From: Antitrichia curtipendula
Lineage: Eukaryota; Streptophyta; Bryopsida; Hypnales; Leucodontaceae
Length of the DNA stretch: 64,000 nucleotides
NCBI GenBank assembly: GCA_951230915.1
Contig: OX579635.1
Location: forward strand, 38,998,001-39,062,000
Direction of reading: 5' to 3'
Below the pieces are notes generated by a model that was given only the letters and a program-made list of their open reading frames with translations, ran no database searches and was not told the DNA's origin. Shown here in pieces: positions 36,841 through 48,000 of the stretch (position 1 is the stretch's first letter; each line of letters opens with the position of its first letter). The position numbers were made by a program, and so were the translations under genes.

Positions 36841-37317
36841 TGTAGGGTAAAACAACCCATTACGGACCAAATGGGGAGTTTGCCCACTTGTCATTTATGA
36901 AATTTTCTACTTTTTTTTCCAGAGAAAGTCAAGTGATAGAAATGGTGAGAGCATTTGAAACTATATTTTTTGATAAAGTGTGAATTTGTTATGAATTTCT
37001 GAAGTGTTTAGCCCACCACGGCCTAAGAGAGTCTGTAGACTATCCCAAAACCAAGCAAAATTGATCCATAACACTCATCTTATTCACCTATTGCGGTCAC
37101 AATATTTTCTAACATAGAAGACGTGAAAAAGGCACTTCCTACAATGAACTAACACTAAAAAACTAAAAGTTCCTATTGTAGTCACTAATCATTCTATTCC
37201 AATTAGCTAAGACATTGAATGTGGCCAAATCTCAATCACTAAAAGAAAACCGTAATGGAGTCATTCTTAGGAATCCATAATGGGTAAAAGGTTTGTAATG
37301 GGCTGTTTTACCTTAGG
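36841..37317. repeat. Inverted repeat, putative MITE
   Basis: GGTAAAACAACCCATTAC near 36846 pairs with GTAATGGGCTGTTTTACC near 37295, one mismatch in 18. Several TAATGG motifs cluster at the right side, and CACTAAAAGAAAACCG at 37236 resembles a CACTA end. Element borders and target duplication were not resolved. Confidence 0.5.
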
Positions 37318-38265
37318 TCATGTGACCAAGAAGAAAGCCAAAATAGAAGGTTGCCTACAAACTGCCTTATGCCATTTATAGAGTTGTTGGGCACTATCTA
37401 CCTTTTGTTTTGTAGACTCACAAAATGGAGAGGATTGAAATATTTTTCTATGGTACATGCCAACAAAAATTGTGGGGAACAAAGTGTTGCAAAAGACAAG
37501 GTAAATGAAGTACAAGATAGTATTATTCTATGTTTGATGGAGTCCAAATGTCCAAATTTTGGAGATAGGGGAAAAGGCAAGGAAGAACTCGTGCAAGATC
37601 CTTGAAAACCACTATGTAATGCTCCTCCACGTGTACTATTTAAAAGCACCAACACAACTTTGGATGGTTCAAGAAGCTCAAAATTTGGACAACAACTTGT
37701 CAAGATTTTGAAAGAAATTCATCTTTCCATGAATCAAAGTCAAACAACTATATCATCTACCGATGATGATAAGCATGAGACATTGGCTTCAATCTACATT
37801 TGATATGCTAGCCATGCACTACCATGACACTCTATGAAATTGTCAGCTCTTAAACTGCCGTCTCTAAAAGCAAAGGACATAATCATCCATGGAGGGTCAA
37901 CAACAGTGAAATCAGAGGTGCAAGAATCCATTGTAGCCAATAAGAAAAGAGTCATGCAACATTTTGCAGTCACACCAACAAAGAAATATAATATGGGTAG
38001 AACCCCCCTTGATGCATGTCAACTTGTTGTATAGAGAAAAATGAAGGCGGTCGAAGGACTTAGGGAAGGCAATGAAAAATCCATATTAAAAGTAAAAAGC
38101 AAGAAGCTAAAGAAGAGGCTGAAGAACAGACAAAGGAGATCACTAAAAGGTGAATCTTCATTGGACGATATGGAAGAATCATCCACCGATGAAGATGATG
38201 GATTGGAAACTCCGAGTATAAGTAGCGGGGCTGAGGTGAAAGGAGATAGTGATTACAAGCTGTAG
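37288..38265 (+). pseudogene. Unidentified frame with four in-frame stops
   Basis: One frame is open from 37288 to the stop at 38265 except for TGA at 37603, TGA at 37801, TGA at 37825 and TAG at 38032, with no frameshift. The text reads as protein across each stop. The C-terminal third is basic (KSKKLKKRLKNRQRR) followed by an acidic, Ser-rich tail (SSLDDMEESSTDEDDG), like a nuclear protein. Family not recognised. Transposon origin is likely from context, as it abuts an inverted repeat on its left. No good ATG begins the frame; the first in-frame ATG is near 37372. Confidence 0.45.
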
Positions 38266-39271
38266 GATGTAGCCATATAATCATACGTGTTCAAGTGTGC
38301 TTGGTACATAAAGCACGTGATATTATAATTGTTTATTCCAAATCCTTTAAATTTTAGTTTATTTAATATTCTTTAACATGTCATTGTAGCTCTAGTTTGC
38401 TTAATGTCAATAAAAATAACATTAAGATTGTCTGGCCACTTCTTTGGGGTTGCAAAACCCTAGGGGGGTCACTTAGAAAATTGTATTTGGAATGGTGTGA
38501 TCAAAGATATGGTGGGTTTTGTTCTTTGAACCTAAAATTTTGAATTTTATTTGAGGTAAAATAGGGGGGCTGAAATTTGGCACATGGATTATAACTAATA
38601 TAAGGTGCATAATAATAGGTTCAATTTTATTTTTAAAATTTTAATGTAGCATGTAAGATAAAAGCATCTGGATATCCTATAAAGCTATAAATAAGGTTTG
38701 CCGGGCACTTGAAGTCGGGATGACTGTTTTCCAATAACTATTAGATGGATGAAATTCTACGCCACACTGTAAGTTCTATTGGGGGCAAAGGTTAGGGTTT
38801 GGTGTAGACTGTGTTTGAATATTATGCTTAGGATTTTGGTTGCATGCAAAAATTGAGACTCAAGCTTGATTTGAGGTATAATGTTGCTGTTGGATTATTG
38901 ACAAGGTATCGTTGGATTATAATTTCTTATTTTCATTGTTGTAGGGTTTAGGGTGCTTCCACAGTGGCACTACAACTTAATTTTAGATTGGGGTTTGCCG
39001 TTTTTGCACAAGTTTTGAAAATTAGGGTATCAAATTTAGGCCTATCCATGGCGGAACTTGTGAAGATCTAGGCGTTGGAGGAGGAGTTATCTACTTCTAA
39101 GCTTTTTGAGAAGGTTAAGGGAGAGGGAAGTGAAACATTAATTGGCATCCTTAATATTGCGGTTGGAGACAAAGGAGGTCCTTGATTGGAAGTTCGATTT
39201 CTGGGATGTTGAGAACAAGCGACAAATTTGTAAAAAGGTGGAGCGTTTGAACGACGTCTATGGAGATGTTT
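38266..39271. other. Gene-free spacer
   Basis: AT-rich sequence with short GGGTTTAGGG-like text near 38940. No gene or repeat end identified. Confidence 0.35.
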
Positions 39272-39524
39272 AAAGGTCATATTTGTTATATTGAGACTTT
39301 TTGTAGTCTCATTTCTATCCTTGACTCAAAGATAAACCGCTTTCTCACTTTACTAGTATTTTTTTATAAACAAGAAACAATACCAACTTTTCGAAGTATA
39401 AAATCACTATTTTAGCATTATTTTTATTTTATTTCAATTACTATTTTTTTAAATGAATTTTCCAATAACTAACATTTTGTCTCAAAATCTGCAAAAAGTC
39501 TCAATATACAAATATGGCCTTTTT
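39272..39524. mobile_element. 250-bp inverted-repeat MITE
   Basis: Left arm AAAGGTCATATTTGTTATAT, continuing TGAGACTTTTTGTAG, at 39272-39306. Right arm GCAAAAAGTCTCAATATACA, continuing AATATGGCCTTTTT, at 39491-39524. They pair with only a few mismatches and one indel. Target duplication not clear, so superfamily unassigned. Confidence 0.65.
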
Positions 39525-40224
39525 ACGTCATTTGTAATCAAAATACTGACAATCATCCAATTAAACGACGTTGTCTACCAAATGGATCCTACAATGAAGG
39601 ATAGCTTAATCCGATCAACACTGAAATTCACTTTGTTTTCTTGAACAAAGTGGGGGAAGGAGGGCCAATTGATCATGTTGGATCTTCAAGGACTAGTAGA
39701 GTTAGTGGAGCAACTATTGGAGACAACAACCAAAGTGTGTTGGCCTTGAGATCCTTGTTGATTTCATCTGAACCCATGGATTGATATCATGCTCAAGCGG
39801 AGAAGTTACGAAGAAATTTGAAAGACTCTAACCTCAAATGAATGATCACAAGTGGGAGTTGCAATTATGGGATCAAGATGGCATCGGAATTGTAAAGTTG
39901 TACTGTTGTAAGTGTCAAAAGGAAAGATGGTGGGGGGGGCAAAGTTAAAATCAAAGCAAGGTAACCATACAATACTTGTTTTCCAATTTCAGATCAAGTC
40001 ACTTGCAGAGTATCCAACACATAAAATGTTGGTGTTGGAAGCACAACATGAACTATTTTGATCACCCTCAATCTGCAAAACCTAAGGGTAAAATCATTTT
40101 GCTAAGTGTTGAAGATTATAAACGTCTAATAAGAGAAGAGTTCACATAATATATGTTGTAAATGCCGAACTTAAAGAAAGAATGAGAGGTGTTCTAGCTA
40201 TGTCCATCAAAAAATAATTTAGAG
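39525..40224. other. Gene-free spacer before transposase relic
   Basis: No convincing frame. Short stretches in several frames could be decayed 5' exons of the transposase relic that follows. Confidence 0.3.
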
Positions 40225-43200
40225 GTGACATTGAAAAATCATATGGAAAGTTCAAAGCACGTGCAAGCAATTCAAGATTGCAATAATGCACAATATAGAG
40301 GGGCTACGATGCTATTTGGTAGGAAGGGAAGGCCACGGACCTCATCAATACCAAAGATGCATTCTAACCAGCCAAACTTGCATGCATTCTACAGAGATGG
40401 TGTTGGTGCATCTTTGGTAGGGGGACAAGCAAATGATTTTCTAACCAATATTAATTAATTTGATGTGTTGGGATTACCGTAGACTCAATGTTGAGTATGG
40501 CGGGTTTTCATATTGTAAAATGGCGTTGTTAAAAGATCAACATGTCAGTGTAGATTGGTATCCCAAACCGCACTTGCAAGCTTTTGTATTCTTCCTTGGC
40601 AATGAGGTACAAGTCCATGGTACGTTTAGACATAGGAAATGTTATAGATCTTCTTTGTCCTTTGAAGGGTTTCCTTGTCTGATTTGCAATTTATATGCTG
40701 AAATTGTTCCAGAAACTGATTTTAGGGTGAGGGTCCTTAGGGAGGGTAAGTCTATCATCAAGAGGGGCTCAAAAACTACTTCTGGTGGTATTAGAATGGG
40801 ATATTTGTCAATCAATGAACTTTCTCGTTATAGTAGAGATGTAGCCAAAATATCTAGGTTGGAGAAGCTACACCATTGGGCCGCCTGTGCTACAATTACG
40901 CAACTTAAGGTGAGGCGCCCTACTTTGGCTAAGACGGCAGAGATTGCCACTACTGATTACAATGTCCATAAGTTTTGCCACAATATTTTGAATGCCCATC
41001 GGACGGGGGCATTTGGAGGTAAGCCTACACTTTGGGATTTTATTCATGATGTGGCTAAAAATCTCAATCGAGATGCTAGGGGTCATTGGCATAGTGAAAC
41101 GCTAAGTGTTTTGCTCAAGCTATGAAGGTCTACAATTGTAGACGAATGTGTTACTTATTTGCATTGAACTTTGTTGGACCTAATTACAGCACGATCAAAA
41201 GAGATTTGAAGAAAAAAGTTTAGTTTGTACTAAGTAAGTACTCTGACATTTTTAAATTGTTGCTCAAATTCTTTGAGATGCAAAGGTTGTCCACAACATT
41301 GTTGGTCCCATTCCCGTTATTTTGGCTGAGGATGAGACCAAGGTCAAAGGCCCGGGGAGGACACTCCCTGCGTTTTAGCAACCCACATGCGGCGAAAAAA
41401 GTAATACATGCAATACATCTTAAAATTTAATTTTTTTTCCCAAAAAAAAACTATAGATAGATTTTACTACTTTAAAAGCTTATGTTTTGAATTATTGGTA
41501 TATTTTTATGCTAATAGTAATTAGTTATAAATTTTTTAAGAAAAAAGATACACTGTAAAGCTGAAAATAACTTTCACACCTCTATATTATATAAGAAAAA
41601 AAAAATTGAAAAATGAAAAAAAATATTCTATAGAATAGCTTTCTATTGAAAGTTTATTTTGGTTGAATATTGATGCAATAGTCATCTTCATGTGAGCTCT
41701 ATAAATATTTTAGTTGGAGAACATGCCATTTTAGTTCATTTTTCAATCCTTTCTAGACAATATATCTTATATTATTTGGAATTGAAATTTTTGTCAATAG
41801 AAACCTTTAGTCATTCTCTAACAAAGCTCAAAATTTTAGGATGAAATTATAGTTTATTCAAAAGTAAATAGGGGGTTAAAAATTCACTCCGCCACACGTG
41901 GGTACCCCAAATGTAGTGAGAGTGACCTCTCCTAGGTCAAAGGTAGAATATCATGGGAAGCCAAGTGGGACATCTTTGATGGTTTCTATGGGCCAAAGAT
42001 TGATTATGTATGTATAACAACGTACAATATTATTTGCGGAGTAGTAAAAGACGGATATAATAAACTAGTTGAGTCATTTAGGGATGATTAAGCTGGGTCT
42101 TTTGCTAGGGTCATTATTGTGAACCCCCTACATGACAAGTTACCCCGACTTGTATTGGTTGTATGCACAACCTGTAATTGCTTCATTGTCGAGTAGATGA
42201 GGCGACAATGGAGCACTATTGATGCATTGTAGGATATTGATTGCAAAGCCAAAGTTGGACCAATTGTTGGTTATGCTACTAATGGGGATAGTCGTAGGAG
42301 GCAACTAATGCTTCACGATTATACAAACCCAATTGGGGATCATTTGTCTGTATGGCATGAAAGATGGTTTCTCACAACATCATTAAATGGGGATGGAGAT
42401 GCATCTGATTTACATGACCAAGATTACATCCACAATGGGAAGAAATTAATAAATCCTTTATTGTCTTTTATGTGTTGCTTGCAATTAGGGGGGGACGTTT
42501 GTTTACTCCAACATGTAGGAAATATTTATAATTGCTTTACTGCAAATGAACACGGGTTAAGGCAAGAGGATATTGATAGAAAAGATTGCCAAAATTGGGG
42601 TTTAGCCCAACGTCTATGTTCTAAGAAGGTCAGGATGTGCTTAGAACATCTGCAAGAGGCAGATGATGTCCACAGAAAGCGTATCCTAGGGATGGAATGT
42701 TACCTTGACATTTGTGTTGATTACATTGACATCTTTTGCTTGCCTAGACATAATTTGCGGGATAGGATAATGTTGGCTACCAAGGTCTTTTTTTTTTCCA
42801 AATCTAGAGATTATGATTGAAACATGGTTATGATGCCGTGCAGGGCAACTCCATGGACTTCGTTGAAATCCATCATTTTGTTAGTCAACAATATTTTTGG
42901 ACATACAATTATCTTGTCACTTTGTTGTTCTACTAATTTGCCACTTTAGGGATAGGTTTCTGCACTTGCAAGTTCCACTACATCTTACCGGAAGTGACTA
43001 TTGTGAGGTATTTTTTTCCAAACTTGGTGGTATTAATGGTAATGAAAGGGCTTACAACTTTCACAAATTGTTGAATATGGCCAATACACAAAATCATCTC
43101 TCTAAAGTTGAGTACGCTGATAATAGCCTGAAAGGTTGAAATTCAACAAATGTCAACATAATAAAATGAAAAACATTTGGACTAAAATACATCCTCTTGA

Positions 43201-43703
43201 AAATGATGAATCCCCTTCTGACCTTGGTAACTATGGAAACATCAGAACCAATGCTTACATTGTTTTGGCATTAGAAGAGGGTTTAAAAATGGCCCAAACA
43301 ATGTTAAGACATTTGAATACGGCTCCAATTGTATATGCATGTGCCAACTTGAAAGTGTTTCCCCAAGCCGTGGGAGAGAGAGAAGGTAGATGATTGGTTC
43401 ATGAAGTTCAAGGAGGGTGCTAGGCTGATGTGTGGCAAGGACGGTGACTATGAAGTGTTATGAGAGAGCATGACTACAAGGCAGCAAACAGATGTAGAAG
43501 GTGTGGAGGTGGTACATTGGAATACATTAGAGACTGAAGACTTCCATGATGGCGAAGATGCTCAAGAAGATGTAGTGGTGGTGGTGGAAAGAGAAGTAAG
43601 GGATGAAATTTTTAACATGTTGAGTGTATACAAAAACCAAGTGACGATTGTGCCCAACTCTGGTAAATCCTATTATAGAATTTGCAGGACATACCATTTA
43701 TAA
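40225..43703 (+). pseudogene. Decayed DNA transposase, split by a MULE-type MITE
   Basis: Pieces in shifting frames give one protein-like series. A pre-domain lies at 40460-41125 with MGYLSINELSRYSRDVAK. PVILAEDETKVKG (41310-41350) continues after the insertion as RISWEAKWDIFDGFYGPK (41943 on). Then come ATNGDSRRRQLMLHDY (about 42276), DQDYIHNGKKLINPL (42419), DIDRKDCQNW (42570) and LTGSDYCEVFFSKLGG (42980). The spaced acidic residues in EDET, NGDS and GSDYCE look like a DDE triad. I recall similar motif order in unclassified animal transposase-like proteins. Several frameshifts and stops, for example TAA at 42089, show that it is dead. Acidic C-terminal text follows at 43470-43690. Confidence 0.6.
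41341..41943. mobile_element. 583-bp MULE-type MITE with 10-bp target duplication
   Basis: AGGTCAAAGG is present on both sides (41341-41350 and 41934-41943). The element 41351-41933 has imperfect terminal inverted repeats: CCCGGGGAGGACACTCCC at the left and, as reverse complement of the right, AGGAGAGGTCACTCTCAC. The pairing extends to ACCCACATGCGGCG / CGCCACACGTGGGT. A 9-11 bp target duplication with such ends is typical of Mutator-like elements. It splits the transposase relic after its VKG codons. No gene inside. Confidence 0.85.
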
Positions 43704-44150
43704 GTTTACATTGGTATCTTGATTAAAGGGGAATTTTTTTTCTATCTAAGGACAAATTGACAAGGGTTAAGCATTCTATGTATTTTAACAATCACGATTA
43801 CTATATTACAGATGTAGCATCTTCAAGTACTTGTCTCCTTGGCATAAGGTCAGATTGTGGTGTTTATTTTGTGCAGCACAACACCACAATCATGTCTTTT
43901 GTTGTGAAATCACGTATACTATAGCATGTAAAATGCTTGTCAGTTTGGGAAGGCAAGTTTGAATTAAGAACTACGCATGTATTTCTTGAATAATTTCAAT
44001 CTCTAGCATGTTTATTGTTGTATTATGTATATTGGAACCACTGATGTATTTTTTTTTATAAATTTGGTCTTTAGGAAGTTCCAACATATTGTGATAATTT
44101 GTTTTATTCTTTAACTTAAGTCTACAAGAATTTTAGAGATTGTTCTCTTC
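43704..44150. other. Gene-free spacer
   Basis: AT-rich DNA following the transposase relic. Some short protein-like text may belong to its 3' end, but no frame or repeat is supported. Confidence 0.3.
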
Positions 44151-45127
44151 TTAACCCCTGAACGTCACAGGGGACGAAAAACGTCCTCACAGCCAAAAGC
44201 CAAATTCAAAGGGCTGTAACTTTTGCATCCAATGTTCAAATTCAATAAAACTTGTTGGAGAAGTTTTGCATAGCAGTCTAGTTTGTGTGATAAAATTTTC
44301 AGATCAATACAAGATGTAAAATAGTTTTGGGAGCCAATCAAAGTTCACAGGTTCAATTTGAGCTCACCAAATTGCATTTGATGGCTGCAACTTTGGGGGC
44401 TTGTATCTTTGTAGTCTAATGTTTGTTTTCAATAAAACTTATTGGGTTTTATTTCCACTGAAGTCAAATTATTGTGGTAAAGTTTTCATGACAATCCAAG
44501 TTGTTTTGAATGATTGGGAGCAATTCAAAGTTCAAAATCCAGACATTGGTGGATTGCAGTGAACTTTGGTGGCCTATAACTTCTTCATAAAATGTCCAAA
44601 TCCAATAATATTTGTTGGTAAAGTTGCGCATACTAGTCTAGTTTGTGTGTTTAAAATTTCATAGCAATACAAGAAGTTATGAGTGACTGAGAAGCATTTT
44701 TGTAGAAGGAGGTTCAGTCATAGATGTGATTTTTTGTTACTTTTTTCACTTTTTTCAGACATTTCAAATCCATTTTGCGGATACAATGATTCATTTGAAT
44801 GATATTTTTTTTCACCAAAGTGTATATATTTTGTTTTTGAATCACTTTGAAGTTTAAAGTTTTTTCATTTGAGTAGGTTTAGAAATCGAATTTCACCTCC
44901 AAATGTGTTTTTAAGAAAATTTCAGCACCTTTTTTCAACACTAAAACATTATAACCTTTCAATCTATACGGTCAAATGACCCCAAATTTGTTCCACACCA
45001 TCTACAACATAAAAACTACAATATTGTACGGTTGAGATCTTCATACCTTACTCTAATTTTGACTTTTCAGACTTGCAAAGGCAGGCAGTTTTTAAGCTTG
45101 GTTGGATCTCTGACGTTTAGGGGTTAA
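44151..45127. mobile_element. TTAA-flanked MITE (piggyBac-like), copy 2
   Basis: TTAA at 44151-44154 and 45124-45127. Ends are CCCCTGAACGTCACAG and, as reverse complement of the right side, CCCCTAAACGTCAGAG, matching at 14 of 16 positions. The 969-bp interior is AT-rich without a gene. It contains three loosely repeated blocks (GTAACTTTTGCATCCAATGT, then TCTTTGTAGTCTAATGTTTG and ACTTCTTCATAAAATGTCCA) at about 180-bp spacing. Same end structure as the element at 19352, but different terminal sequence beyond CCCCT. Confidence 0.72.
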
Positions 45128-46138
45128 ACTGAATATGACCTGCCTCAAGTAATACCATTACTTAAAGGTTCCAATTTTTCTAAAACCCTAAGCTTTGTTC
45201 TTCTATAGATTGTCCCTCGATATTTTTTGAATGATTAACATGTGTGACTACTGACTTAGGCAATGATTAGGGATGATTAGAGTGACCCAAAACCTTTGTT
45301 TTCTAATGATTCTATCACGGATCTGTTGATTTGTGCAATCATAAGAAGGCTGAAAATTGAGGGCAAAATCTAAAAATCATGGCTTCCCAAGGATTTTTCA
45401 TGATTGCATTTCCATGGAAAAGACGCGTTGGTATAAAATCTCTCCCTCCTCCTCAGGTCTATATGAGCTTCCTTAATCCTGTATGTGCTTGCAATCTCCA
45501 TCTTTGTCCTGGAATCACTAATTCTTGCGCAAAGCTCTTTATCCCCTTTTCAACTTCTTTGTTGTTACGGTTTTGGATTTTGGTAGGTAGTCACAGGAGA
45601 CGTGGCGGCTTCAACATTTGGTGGCAAAGCACGCACAACAGCCAAAATTAAAGCTGACTTGGTGTTGCACCCCGATGTTGCATTGTGCCTTGATGTCACC
45701 CCTAGCCCCAATGTCGCGCCATGCCCCAATGTTGGTTGCGCCTAGTGACGCTAGGAACAAAGAGGTTGGTGCTGATTACTTGTTGTGGTGATTCCTTGAC
45801 TTCGGAGGAAGCTCAAGTCCAATACTCGTTCAACAACAAGAAATCTAACTTTGTCCCCTTTTGCACTTGTTTTACCGATCAATGCTTGATCTTTGCATTG
45901 GGCATTTGTTTTTTTGTATTTTGGTTAGAATTATGCCTCCTAGATTCAGGGGATTTGGGGCTTCCAAGGTCAACTTGTTTGCGTGTGTGTTCTGTTTTGT
46001 TGTCATCCGCCACCTTCTTGCATTTGCCATTGATTTAGATTATGCTTCCTACTACTAAATTCAAGCATGGAGCGCTTCCTTGTTTTTGTTTGATGCTCCC
46101 TCCTTATTATTTCGAAATATATCATTGTTGTCCTGAAG
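45128..46138. other. Spacer with short open frames
   Basis: Frames at 45379-45651, 45721-46038 and 45861-46058 have no motif I recognise. They might be decayed exons upstream of the 46139-46750 frame. The text TTGCACCCCGATGTTGCATT and its variants repeat at 45666-45735 as a short Cys/Val-coding or chance repeat. Confidence 0.3.
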
Positions 46139-46750
46139 TTGTTGCAAGTTGATCATAAATCTATGTCTTCTAACTTTGTGGTGCTTCATGATAGCACAAA
46201 CTTGGTAGGGACGGAGCTCCAAAACTGCATTGTTCTTAGGAAAGTGGAGCAGTTGGATGCCATTGCACTAGGCGTGATGTTTCCGCAATTGGTTGAGCAA
46301 AGTAAGTGTGCTGAATCCGGATGGGAATTTTGTCAATTGGGGGCGCGTGATAGAGCACGCGCATTACGCCTTGTTGTGGAGCTCATGACTATCAATAAAG
46401 GTTGGCAGTTTGTGGTAGCAAGTCATGAGGAATATGCTTCGTTGAGATTGGTGCACTTTGACTTGAAATGGAAGACTCAACCACAACAAACTTTCCAAGA
46501 TTGTTATATAGTATCTCAATGTAATGAATTGCTTTCCATCTTCACAACAATGTGGTTGTTGCAAAAACTGATTCCGTACTGCCTTAGAGTCAGTTCTTTG
46601 CAGGAATTATCCATAGTGGAGCTATGTTGCCTCTCGGACATCCTAATGCGTGGCTAGAAGATGAAGGGATTTGTTCCACCAGGTGAAGATTGGTACAATT
46701 TTGATCTGCTTTGGGTGACCTTGAAAGAGCAAAAGCCTAAATTGCTTTGA
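46139..46750 (+). pseudogene. Unidentified frame with one in-frame TAG
   Basis: A 172-codon frame ends in TAG at 46655, but the same frame continues as protein-like text (KMKGFVPPGEDWYNFDLLWV) to a TGA at 46748-46750. I do not recognise the family; it has no membrane segment and a mixed, globular composition (KWKTQPQQTFQDCYIVSQCN). Position among transposon relics suggests a mobile-element gene. The upstream start is unclear. CAG-to-TAG would explain the interruption. Confidence 0.35.
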
Positions 46751-48000
46751 GTCCTCTAATATCTGCATTTTGAACAAAAAAATTTTGAATTGCAAGAATT
46801 ATCTAGAGGTTGCTGCATTTTTTGGGTGAGTTGCAATAGGGTTTCGAGATCGGCTATTTGTATAGGAACAATGTGTTTTTTTGGTTGCCCACTTCTCCAA
46901 TTATAGTTAGAAACCATTGTATTTTGGGGGGAAATGGCATGTATTTTTGAACACTCTGAAAAATGAAATCAGTGTTGAGTTGTAGCATTAATACTTGGTT
47001 TTGTTTCTTGTGGTTTTCCTTTCATACTTGGATTTGTATGCTACTTGTTTGATTTGATTATTGTTATTTATATGCTTGTTTTCCTTTGATATTAGTGTTT
47101 ATGTGGTTTTGGTTCCCATTTCACGTAATCCTTGGATTCATTTTTAGCATTAGTGGTTTTCATTTTCATGTAATTATCTCATCCTAAACTTTGAAGAAAC
47201 ATCCCAAACCAGAAACTAAGAGTAATTAAGAGTGAGGAAGTAGATGTAAACTGTGAATTCTCATTATTGTAAATGATCCATTCCCATGAACAAAATCCAA
47301 GTCTCCTCACAATGTACTATGTTTTCTTAACATGTTTGTGCTAAAAATAAACTTAATAAAAATAAATTTTAAAAAAGGAATAAATAAAAAATAAGAATGA
47401 AAGGAAAAAATAAAATAACAAAGAAAAAAATGGAATAAAAAAGACATAAGAATGAAAGGAAAAAAGTGAAATAACAAAGAAAAAAAAGGAAATAAAAAAG
47501 AAATAAGAAAGAAAGAAAGAGAATGAATGAAATAATTAAAAAAATTAAAAAATGGAATAACAATGATATGAGAAAGGAAAAAAAATGGACTATGTTATTT
47601 GTATTTGACTTGAGTTTATGCTATGGCATGCAATGATTGTCTTGAAGCATCTCCAAATTAAAATAATTCAATTATAATGAAAATAGGGTGTGAAAAATTC
47701 ACACCTCTATTGAATTCTAAGTAAGTATATAGTACCTAAATATAATGCATATTAAAAAATTAGGTAATGATAGAGACTAATTAATTGGTACCCTCTATCA
47801 AAATATCCCATGGAATAATACCCCTTGTTTGCACGTGATATATAAACACCACAAAGAGTGACCCCCCAAGTGCAAAACTAAAGAAGAATCCCTACAAAAA
47901 TTGATTGTATGCTCCCTTTCTTGATGAAGCATGATGTATTGAAAATTTGCAATAGAACTATATAATACAAAAACTTTGGTCTCATACTCTCATGGTTGTC
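46751..48000. other. Gene-free stretch with purine-rich block
   Basis: 47345-47590 is a strongly strand-biased A/G tract (AAGAAAGAAAGA, GGAATAAAAAAG, AACAAAGAAAAAAA) of degenerate repeats. The flanking DNA is AT-rich without genes. Confidence 0.6.

Noticed and set aside
47345..47590. Purine-rich tract as a coding or regulatory feature
   Set aside because: Simple low-complexity A/G repeat. The Phe/Leu-rich minus frame is a composition effect.
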